Assembly: GCF_041687175.1 (NCBI RefSeq)
Contig: NZ_JAWLCK010000158.1
Coordinates: 1-5,148, forward strand
From: Lutispora sp041687175
Lineage (GTDB): Bacteria > Bacillota > Clostridia > Lutisporales > Lutisporaceae
Direction of reading: 5' to 3'
DNA: 5,148 bases
Shown: piece after piece, positions 1 through 5,148 of the stretch
Layout of the letters: each line of letters begins with the position of its first letter
How positions within the stretch are numbered: position 1 is the stretch's first letter
Program-made: the position numbers and the translations under genes
Notes under the pieces: generated by a model
Seen by the model: the letters and a program-made list of their open reading frames with translations, nothing else
Databases searched by the model: none
What the model was told of the DNA's origin: nothing

Positions 1-461
1 CTTATCTTATTTATTGCATCCAATACTGTGTTGACTGCGGTATCAAAGCCAATGGTATAGTCTGTATAAGCCAAATCATTATCTATAGTTCCAGGTACCC
101 CAATACATGCTATGCCTTTCTTGCACAATTCCCTTGCTCCTTTAAAGGTACCGTCACCACCTATTACCACTATACCATCAAAATTAAATACATCTGCAAT
201 GTTTATTGCTTTTTGCATTCCTGCTTCTGTTTGGAATTCCTCACATCTGGCAGTTCTCAGTATAGTTCCACCTCTATGAATTATATCCGCAACAGAGGAA
301 AGGTTCATTTCTATAACATCTCCATGAATAAGTCCGTTATATCCTCTTTTTATGCCATATACATTGAGACCATTGTATATCGATGTCCTAACCACAGCTC
401 TTATGGCAGCATTCATACCAGGAGAATCTCCTCCGCTGGTCAATACGGCGATATTCTTCAT
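1..461 (-). CDS. pfkA: ATP-dependent 6-phosphofructokinase, N-terminal half (3' end outside window)
   Basis: Cytoplasmic enzyme that phosphorylates fructose-6-phosphate to fructose-1,6-bisphosphate, the committed step of glycolysis. The 153 visible codons are about half of the usual roughly 320 residues. Motifs seen: TSGGDSPGMN at 8-17, Arg72 in the GGTILRTAR block (ATP contact), GGDGT at 101-105 with the Mg-binding Asp103, and PGTIDND at 123-129 with catalytic Asp127. Gly104 and Gly124 are the residues of ATP-dependent enzymes; pyrophosphate-dependent ones carry Asp and Lys there. Effector-site residues Arg21, Arg25 and Asp59 are present, suggesting allosteric control of the Bacillus/E. coli type, though the rest of that site lies beyond the edge. 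The start is fixed by an RBS 5 nt upstream and by the conserved N-terminus. It follows a probable terminator and a 137-nt structured leader, so it may have separate transcription. Confidence 0.97.
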   Translation of the reverse strand, partial: MKNIAVLTSGGDSPGMNAAIRAVVRTSIYNGLNVYGIKRGYNGLIHGDVIEMNLSSVADIIHRGGTILRTARCEEFQTEAGMQKAINIADVFNFDGIVVIGGDGTFKGARELCKKGIACIGVPGTIDNDLAYTDYTIGFDTAVNTVLDAINKI

Positions 462-466
462 CAAGT

Positions 467-475
467 CTCCCCCTT
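467..475 (-). promoter_or_regulatory. Ribosome binding site of pfkA
   Basis: AAGGGGGAG on the minus strand, 5 nt before the ATG at 461. It is purine-rich and well placed, and it supports this start, which also gives a pfkA numbering matching the E. coli enzyme residue for residue. Confidence 0.75.
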
Positions 476-491
476 ATATTAAAGTATTGAA

Positions 492-540
492 AAGAAAGGC
501 TTTCATTTGAATCATTTTTATTATCGAAGAAGCCTTTCTT
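492..540 (-). repeat. 11-bp perfect inverted repeat before pfkA (hairpin 2)
   Basis: AAGAAAGGCTT at 492-502 pairs exactly with AAGCCTTTCTT at 530-540, separated by 27 nt. On the minus strand the second arm is followed by a moderately T-rich stretch (TTTCAATACTTT) and then the pfkA ribosome binding site about 17 nt further on. It abuts hairpin 1, sharing two bases. The long loop and broken T-run make it a poor classical terminator. An attenuator, a protein-binding palindrome or an mRNA-stabilising stem are all possible. Confidence 0.5.
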
Positions 541-597
541 GAAATTCATTACGGAAAGTTAACACTAAGGAAATCTAGACTTTCCTATGAATTTTAA
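539..597 (-). repeat. Composite inverted repeat in the pfkA leader (hairpin 1)
   Basis: Two nested stems. The outer stem pairs 539-549 with 587-597 (core AAATTCAT against ATGAATTT, including one G-T wobble). The inner stem pairs 553-559 with 579-585 (GGAAAGT against ACTTTCC). Only 550-552 and 586 separate them, leaving a 19-nt loop. An alternative short stem (568-573 with 581-586, around TCTAGA) uses the same 3' arm and is mutually exclusive with the inner stem. It lies directly downstream of the terminator and upstream of pfkA. It could be a transcribed 5' leader structure or a DNA-level operator; which is unknown. Confidence 0.5.
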
Positions 598-598
598 A

Positions 599-626
599 AA
601 ACAAAAACACCTAGGTGTTTTTGTTT
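599..626 (-). terminator. Probable rho-independent terminator (28-bp perfect palindrome)
   Basis: Bases 599-626 form an uninterrupted palindrome centred on CCTAGG (610-615). As RNA it would make a hairpin of about 12 bp with a four-base loop. On the minus strand it runs into a six-T run followed by AAAATTC. The first two stem bases are also part of the TAA stop codon (627-625) of the 65-residue gene, so the hairpin begins where translation ends. The stem is A/T-rich with only a few G-C pairs near the tip, so efficiency may be partial. The plus strand also has an A-run before and a T-rich 3' arm, but no plus-strand gene needs it. Confidence 0.75.
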
Positions 627-822
627 AGACTCCTGACTCATATATTATGTTTTGTGCATCCTCTGCTTCGCCTTCGGGCACCAAAATCTCAAAATAACCA
701 TCTTCCCTATCAGATCCTTTGTTGACAGGTTGTATCTTCGCCAGCATGCCTTCCTGTGCCAGAAGTTCTTGTACTCTTTCGGCAGCTTTTTTGTTTTTGG
801 CTATATATATTACTGTCCACAT
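625..822 (-). CDS. Small DUF2007-like protein, function unknown
   Basis: A 65-residue, probably cytoplasmic protein with no signal peptide or membrane segment. The sequence reads as strand (MWTVIYIA, 1-8), helix (10-25), strand (LAKIQPV, 27-33), an acidic and basic loop (about 34-42), strand (YFEILVP, 43-49), helix (50-62). This pattern and the ILVPE..AE.A ending resemble the DUF2007 'putative signal transducing protein' family, which has a small alpha/beta fold. That assignment is from pattern memory. As I recall, relatives have sometimes been labelled glutamate decarboxylase; a 65-residue protein without a PLP lysine motif cannot be that enzyme. It is real: AAAGGAGG lies 8 nt before the ATG, codon use is ordinary, and a terminator overlaps its TAA stop. 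It lies 61 nt after dnaE, probably as the last gene of that transcript. No catalytic motif is evident, so a role is not assigned. Confidence 0.88.
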   Translation of the reverse strand: MWTVIYIAKNKKAAERVQELLAQEGMLAKIQPVNKGSDREDGYFEILVPEGEAEDAQNIIYESGV

Positions 823-830
823 GCTAGATG

Positions 831-838
831 CCTCCTTT
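831..838 (-). promoter_or_regulatory. Strong ribosome binding site of the 65-residue gene
   Basis: AAAGGAGG on the minus strand, 8 nt before the ATG at 822. It is a near-perfect Shine-Dalgarno, the main evidence that this short gene is translated and that its start is correct. Confidence 0.85.
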
Positions 839-883
839 GGTTCACGGACTACTCTTTATCCTAAGTTTAATGCAATATAACTA

Positions 884-3800
884 TTATTTCAAGGCAACAC
901 ATTTATCTCCGCATATTTTTTTTAGTTCGTCCAATAAAGAGTCATTAATACTAACCCATATACTGCGGGATGCCTGCATAACCCTTGATTTTCCTTCACT
1001 TTTCCTGGCTTCGTCAACTATAAAAACCGGCTGATTCCCTTTATTTCTCTTGAGTACTTCTTTTATATCATCAAGAAGCTGAGGATTTTTTCTCGAATCA
1101 ATTTTGATATAGAGTTTATTGAACCCAGATATACTCTTTACATCATTTTTTAATGGAGTTATTTTCTCACAGATTATTTTTGCATTCTCTTCTTCTTTTA
1201 TGCTGATTCTCCCTTCAACGAGAATTATATTGTCGGGCTTAAGCAAATCCTTGTATAGTTCGTAAGTCTTTGGGAAGATAATCATTTCTATGGTTCCATA
1301 TAAATCTTCAAGCTGTGCAAAAGCCATCATGCTATTGTTTTTTGTAGTCTTTGCTTTTATTGATTCTAATATGCCCCCCATGATTACTCTTTTATTGTCC
1401 AATTCAAGAATAAATGCATCCATGTCCATGTCATCTGAAGATTCATTTATAAGTTGGGATGTGTTGATGCTTGTTCTGTTTTCCAATTCCTGTTTATACT
1501 CCAGTAGAGGATGGCCGCTGATGTAAAGACCAAGCATTTCCTTTTCCATGGCCAGCATCACATTCTTAGGATATTCATCTAACTCAGGATAAATTTCCTC
1601 ATTTATTGATATATCGCAAGCTACATTGTCAAATAATGATAACTGACCGTCAATATTGTTCTTTCTCTGGTCATGGATACAATCCATTATCCTTTCATAA
1701 ACTGCCATGAGTTTGCTTCTGCAAATACCAAGACTGTCAAAGGCACCGCATTTAATCAGGCTCTCCACGGTTCGCTTATTGACAACTCCCAAGTCCACTT
1801 TATTAATAAAGTCATATAGACTTTCATAGCTACCCTTTGCTTCTCTATTTTCTATTATTGAGTTTATGGCATTGATACCTACATTTTTAACTGCTGCCAG
1901 TCCAAACCTTATTTTATTGTTTTTCACTGTAAAGCTTATATGGCTTTCATTGATATCCGGAGGCAGCACTTCTATTCCCAGTCTTCTGCTGTTTAATATA
2001 TATTCCGCCACTTTACTGCTGTTGTCCATGACGCTGGTAATAAGGGCTGCAGTGAACTGTACTGGATAGTAGTGTTTAAGCCATGCGGTTTGATAGGATA
2101 CCACAGCATAAGCAGCGGCATGAGACTTGTTAAAGCCGTATTTGGCAAACTCAGCCATCTCATCGAATATCTTCTCTGCAGTTTCTTTATCTATACCATT
2201 TCTTATACAGCCTGGCACTGTCACATTTCCATTTTCATCACATATGCCATTGATAAAGTTTACCTTTTCCCGAGCCATTACATCTGCTTTTTTCTTTGAC
2301 ATGGCTCTTCTCACCAGGTCAGATCTACCCATAGAGTATCCTGCAAGCTCTCTGAAAACTTGCATTACCTGTTCCTGATATATTATGCAGCCATAGGTAA
2401 CTCTTAAAATAGGCTCAAGCTTGGGATGGAGATATTTGACCAATTGGGGATTGTGCTTATTCTTTATATACCTGGGAATCTGATCCATGGGTCCAGGTCT
2501 GTATAGTGAAACTCCCGCTATGATATCCTCCAGGCAATTTGGCTTTAGCTCCTTCATAAATTGAGTCATTCCGGCACTTTCAAGCTGAAATACTCCATAG
2601 GTCTCCCCTTCACTTATCATGTTGTAAACCTGGCTATCGTTGTAATCTATTTTTGAGAGGTCAGGCACTTCAAGGCCCTGTTCTCTGATAATGTTCAAAG
2701 TATCGCGAATTACAGTCAAAGTACGCAAACCCAGAAAATCCATCTTCAGCAGTCCCAATTCCTCCAATGTGGTCATAGGAAACTGAGTGGTAATAACATC
2801 TTCGTTCATCTGGAGAGGAACATAATTTGTAACGGCCTCTTTGGCAATAACCACTCCCGCCGCATGGGTGGAAGCATGTCTCGGCATTCCCTCTAAGGCC
2901 TTGGACATATCTATAAGCTGCTTGATATCCTCATCCTCTTCATATAGGTTTCTCAGCTCCGGGTTCACATTCAATGCCTTATCTATAGTCATACCCAGCT
3001 CCATAGGTATTTTCTTTGCAACACTGTCCACCTGAGCATAGGGCATGTTCAACGCTCTTCCTACATCTCTTATGGCCGCTCTTGCTGCCATGGTTCCAAA
3101 GGTGATTATCTGGGCTACCCTGTCTTTGCCATATTTCTCAACTACATAATCAATTACTTCCTGTCTTCTCTCATAGCAAAAATCAACGTCAAAATCCGGC
3201 ATGCTTATTCTTTCAGGGTTAAGGAATCTCTCAAATATAAGGTTATACCTTATTGGATCAATATCTGTAATTCCTATTGCATAGGCTACGATACTTCCGG
3301 CTCCAGAGCCTCTTCCTGGCCCTACCATTATGCCGTTGTCCTTGGCAAATCTGACATAGTCCCATACTATAAGGAAATAATCTGCATAGCCCATTTTTTC
3401 TATGACACTGAGTTCATAGTTCATTCTATCCTTAAGCTCATCTGTAATCTCTTCATACTTTTTCTTCAAGCCTGTTTCACAAAGATGCCTGAGGTAGGCA
3501 TCGGAAGTATAACCCTCTGGAACATCAAATTTAGGCAAATGCACATGCCCAAAGGTAAAATCCACATTGCATCTGTTTGCTATTTTCACTGTATTATCTA
3601 AGGCTTCCGGTGCATATTTGAACAAATCATACATTTCTTCAGAGGATTTTATATAAAACTCATCAGTTTCAAATTTCATTCTGTTTTCATCATCAATGGT
3701 CTTTCCTGTTTGGATGCACAGCAGTACATCATGTACTTGGGCATCTTCCCTATCTACATAGTGGACATCATTGGTAGCCACCAATGGTATTCCTGTTTCA

Positions 3801-4384
3801 TGGGACATTCTAATTAGTTCCTGGTTTACTAACGCCTGTTCCCTTATCCCATGATCCTGAAGCTCCAAGTAAAAGTTATCTTCTCCGAATATATCAAGGT
3901 ATGTCAGAGCTTCTTCCTTTGCCCTTTCATAGTTTCCGTTCAAAATATATTGCTGTACTGAACCGGCCAGGCATGCGCTCATGGCGATTATACCTTCAGA
4001 ATACCTTCTCAGAAGGTCAACATCCACTCTTGGCTTATAATAAAAACCCTTAATAAAGCCTTGTGAAACAAGATATGTGATATTCCTGTAGCCTGTCTCA
4101 TTTTTTGCAAGAAGCACCAAGTGATACTGGTCGCTGTCATACTTTGGGTCTCTGTCCTCCATTCCTCTTGTTGCTACATAGACTTCACAGCCTATTATGG
4201 GTTTTATACCGTATTTTTTAGCTTGTTTATAGAAATCCACGACTCCATACATGACTCCATGATCCGTAATGGCTATGGAAGACATACCCAGTCCCTTTGC
4301 CTTTTCCATCATCTTGTCCAACCTTCCTGCTCCATCCAAAAGGCTGTACTGGGTATGAACATGAAGGTGTACAAAATCCCTCAT
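884..4384 (-). CDS. dnaE: DNA polymerase III subunit alpha (DnaE type), complete
   Basis: C-family replicative DNA polymerase of the replisome, 1166 residues, close to the usual length. Domains in order: an N-terminal PHP domain (about 1-280) with HLHVH at 6-10, TDHG at 40-43, Glu67 and NDVHY at 205-209; palm with GPGRGSGAGS at 355-364, catalytic PDFDVDF at 396-402 (Asp399 and Asp401) and the third aspartate Asp549 in KMDFLGLRTLT; fingers to about 820; a helix-hairpin-helix near 825-847; a perfect-consensus sliding-clamp motif QLSLF at 914-918; an OB fold about 998-1077; and a small C-terminal domain. No separate DEDD-type exonuclease domain is inserted in PHP, so this is DnaE and not PolC. 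The ATG is supported by GAAAGGA 9 nt upstream and by the PHP motif beginning at residue 6. It follows pgi by 23 nt. In Firmicutes such enzymes usually work beside PolC, which is not in this window. Confidence 0.98.
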   Translation of the reverse strand: MRDFVHLHVHTQYSLLDGAGRLDKMMEKAKGLGMSSIAITDHGVMYGVVDFYKQAKKYGIKPIIGCEVYVATRGMEDRDPKYDSDQYHLVLLAKNETGYRNITYLVSQGFIKGFYYKPRVDVDLLRRYSEGIIAMSACLAGSVQQYILNGNYERAKEEALTYLDIFGEDNFYLELQDHGIREQALVNQELIRMSHETGIPLVATNDVHYVDREDAQVHDVLLCIQTGKTIDDENRMKFETDEFYIKSSEEMYDLFKYAPEALDNTVKIANRCNVDFTFGHVHLPKFDVPEGYTSDAYLRHLCETGLKKKYEEITDELKDRMNYELSVIEKMGYADYFLIVWDYVRFAKDNGIMVGPGRGSGAGSIVAYAIGITDIDPIRYNLIFERFLNPERISMPDFDVDFCYERRQEVIDYVVEKYGKDRVAQIITFGTMAARAAIRDVGRALNMPYAQVDSVAKKIPMELGMTIDKALNVNPELRNLYEEDEDIKQLIDMSKALEGMPRHASTHAAGVVIAKEAVTNYVPLQMNEDVITTQFPMTTLEELGLLKMDFLGLRTLTVIRDTLNIIREQGLEVPDLSKIDYNDSQVYNMISEGETYGVFQLESAGMTQFMKELKPNCLEDIIAGVSLYRPGPMDQIPRYIKNKHNPQLVKYLHPKLEPILRVTYGCIIYQEQVMQVFRELAGYSMGRSDLVRRAMSKKKADVMAREKVNFINGICDENGNVTVPGCIRNGIDKETAEKIFDEMAEFAKYGFNKSHAAAYAVVSYQTAWLKHYYPVQFTAALITSVMDNSSKVAEYILNSRRLGIEVLPPDINESHISFTVKNNKIRFGLAAVKNVGINAINSIIENREAKGSYESLYDFINKVDLGVVNKRTVESLIKCGAFDSLGICRSKLMAVYERIMDCIHDQRKNNIDGQLSLFDNVACDISINEEIYPELDEYPKNVMLAMEKEMLGLYISGHPLLEYKQELENRTSINTSQLINESSDDMDMDAFILELDNKRVIMGGILESIKAKTTKNNSMMAFAQLEDLYGTIEMIIFPKTYELYKDLLKPDNIILVEGRISIKEEENAKIICEKITPLKNDVKSISGFNKLYIKIDSRKNPQLLDDIKEVLKRNKGNQPVFIVDEARKSEGKSRVMQASRSIWVSINDSLLDELKKICGDKCVALK

Positions 4385-4393
4385 AATATCTTA

Positions 4394-4400
4394 TCCTTTC
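4394..4400 (-). promoter_or_regulatory. Ribosome binding site of dnaE
   Basis: GAAAGGA on the minus strand, 9 nt before the ATG at 4384. It lies inside the 23-nt gap after pgi and is only a moderate match to the anti-Shine-Dalgarno, weaker than those of the two genes downstream. It supports the chosen start. Confidence 0.7.
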
Positions 4401-4407
4401 TTGTCTT

Positions 4408-5148
4408 CTATCTGTCCAATAGTTTATATATGTTTCTTTTGTACAGCTCTACTCCAGGCTGATCAAAAGGGTTTACTCCAAGCAGATAACCGCTTACAGC
4501 ACAAGCTTTTTCCATGAAATATACCAAATGTCCGAAGCTGCATTCATCAATAGAAGGCACTTCTAAGGATATTACCGGTGTGCCCCCTTCTTCATGGGCT
4601 TTCATGGCACCCTCATAGGCAATGCTGTTTATATTGTTAAAGGTCCTATGAACCAAATAATTCAAACCATCCTTATCATCATCAAAATGCGGGATACTCA
4701 TATCTCCAGGTGGATTTTTTATTTTTATTATGGTCTCAAACACATTTTTAGAGCCTTCCTGAAGATACTGTCCCATAGAATGCAAGTCTGTAGAAAATTG
4801 GAGAATAGTTGGAAAAATTCCTTTTCCTTCTTTGCCTTCGCTTTCTCCAAAGAGCTGCTGCCACCACTTGCCGAAATACTCCATGGAGGGTTCATAAGTT
4901 ATCAATGTTTCTATCTGTTTTCCTTTTTTATACAATATGTTTCTTAATACAGAATACTTGTAGCAGCTATTAGATTCTAGCTTTGGATTATTATATATTC
5001 TGCAAGCTTCTTCAGCTCCTTTTAATACTGCTTCTATATCTATTCCTGCTACCGCCATTGTGAGCAAAGCAGCTGGAGTCAGCACCGAATACCTTCCCCC
5101 GATATTTTCAGGAATTTCAAAGGTTTCATAGCCTTCCTCTCTGGCAAT
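4408..5148 (-). CDS. pgi: Glucose-6-phosphate isomerase, C-terminal half (5' end outside window)
   Basis: Cytoplasmic enzyme that interconverts glucose-6-phosphate and fructose-6-phosphate in glycolysis and gluconeogenesis. The visible 246 residues are open to the window edge. A GTG at 5083-5085 is an internal valine, because the conserved NIGGRYSVLTP block (first family signature) runs straight across it, so it is not the start. Catalytic positions are visible, numbered in the fragment: Arg19 (GGRYS), Glu102 (FGESEGK), His123 (LHSMGQ) and Lys237 in the second signature FDQPGVELYK (residues 228-237). The spacing matches the short bacterial form of about 450 residues, so about 200 N-terminal residues are missing. 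The protein stops (TAG) only nine residues after the catalytic lysine, which seems shorter than the tail I recall in Bacillus homologues. dnaE starts 23 nt downstream, implying co-transcription. The family assignment is very secure. Confidence 0.97.
   Translation of the reverse strand: MAREEGYETFEIPENIGGRYSVLTPAALLTMAVAGIDIEAVLKGAEEACRIYNNPKLESNSCYKYSVLRNILYKKGKQIETLITYEPSMEYFGKWWQQLFGESEGKEGKGIFPTILQFSTDLHSMGQYLQEGSKNVFETIIKIKNPPGDMSIPHFDDDKDGLNYLVHRTFNNINSIAYEGAMKAHEEGGTPVISLEVPSIDECSFGHLVYFMEKACAVSGYLLGVNPFDQPGVELYKRNIYKLLDR

Noticed and set aside
213..482. Plus-strand open frame of 89 codons antisense to pfkA
   Set aside because: It is antisense to the conserved pfkA N-terminus and RBS, with no recognisable protein features.
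492..540. Hairpin 2 as a classical intrinsic terminator
   Set aside because: The loop is about 27 nt and the downstream T-run is interrupted (TTTCAATACTTT), with the pfkA RBS close behind. It is recorded as an inverted repeat of unknown role.
520..548. Possible pfkA promoter: GATAAT (520-525) with a 17-nt spacer to TGAATT (543-548), minus strand
   Set aside because: The -10 is a 5/6 match but the -35 matches only about two of six consensus positions. In AT-rich DNA this is expected by chance. If real, hairpin 1 would not be transcribed.
823..883. Promoter or terminator between dnaE and the 65-residue gene
   Set aside because: The 61-nt gap shows no convincing -35/-10 pair and no stem-loop with a T-run. 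It holds only the RBS of the small gene, so co-transcription with dnaE is the simpler reading.
4121..4462. Plus-strand open frame of 113 codons antisense to the start of dnaE
   Set aside because: It lies opposite conserved PHP-domain codons, has no convincing ribosome binding site, and its hydrophobic, Ser/His-rich composition is typical of an antisense shadow.
4594..4947. Plus-strand open frame of 117 codons antisense to pgi
   Set aside because: It is fully opposite catalytic-region codons of pgi, and its Phe/Ile/His-rich product resembles no protein family I know.
5083..5085. GTG as the start of pgi
   Set aside because: The frame stays open upstream to the window edge, and the conserved IGGRYS signature lies immediately before this codon, so GTG is an internal valine.

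Overview
The window comes from a low-GC Gram-positive bacterium, most likely a member of the Clostridia. The evidence is AT-rich DNA with strong AGGAGG-type ribosome binding sites, a Gram-positive-type PHP-containing DnaE, a short bacterial-type glucose-6-phosphate isomerase, and the clustering of dnaE with pfkA. Genus and species cannot be assigned from this sequence. All supported genes lie on the minus strand, so transcription runs from high to low coordinates.

Layout in transcription order: (1) 5148-4408, the C-terminal half of pgi, whose 5' part lies outside the window. (2) 4384-884, a complete 1166-residue dnaE (DNA polymerase III alpha subunit), 23 nt after the pgi stop. (3) 822-625, a 65-residue DUF2007-like protein of unknown function, 61 nt after dnaE and with a near-perfect Shine-Dalgarno. 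(4) 626-599, a 28-bp perfect palindrome followed by a T-run, read as the terminator of pgi-dnaE-small gene. (5) 597-492, a leader holding two back-to-back inverted repeats. (6) 461-1, the N-terminal 153 codons of pfkA, cut by the window edge.

Pgi and PfkA catalyse consecutive steps of upper glycolysis (glucose-6-P to fructose-6-P to fructose-1,6-bisphosphate), and a replicative DNA polymerase sits between them. The spacing suggests pgi, dnaE and the small gene are co-transcribed, while pfkA follows a probable terminator and has its own structured leader. Most of the window is ordinary core-genome sequence with no mobile element, CRISPR array or RNA gene. The points worth a second look are the structured pfkA leader, the uncharacterised small protein between dnaE and pfkA, the glycolysis-replication gene order, and the apparently complete PHP metal site of DnaE.
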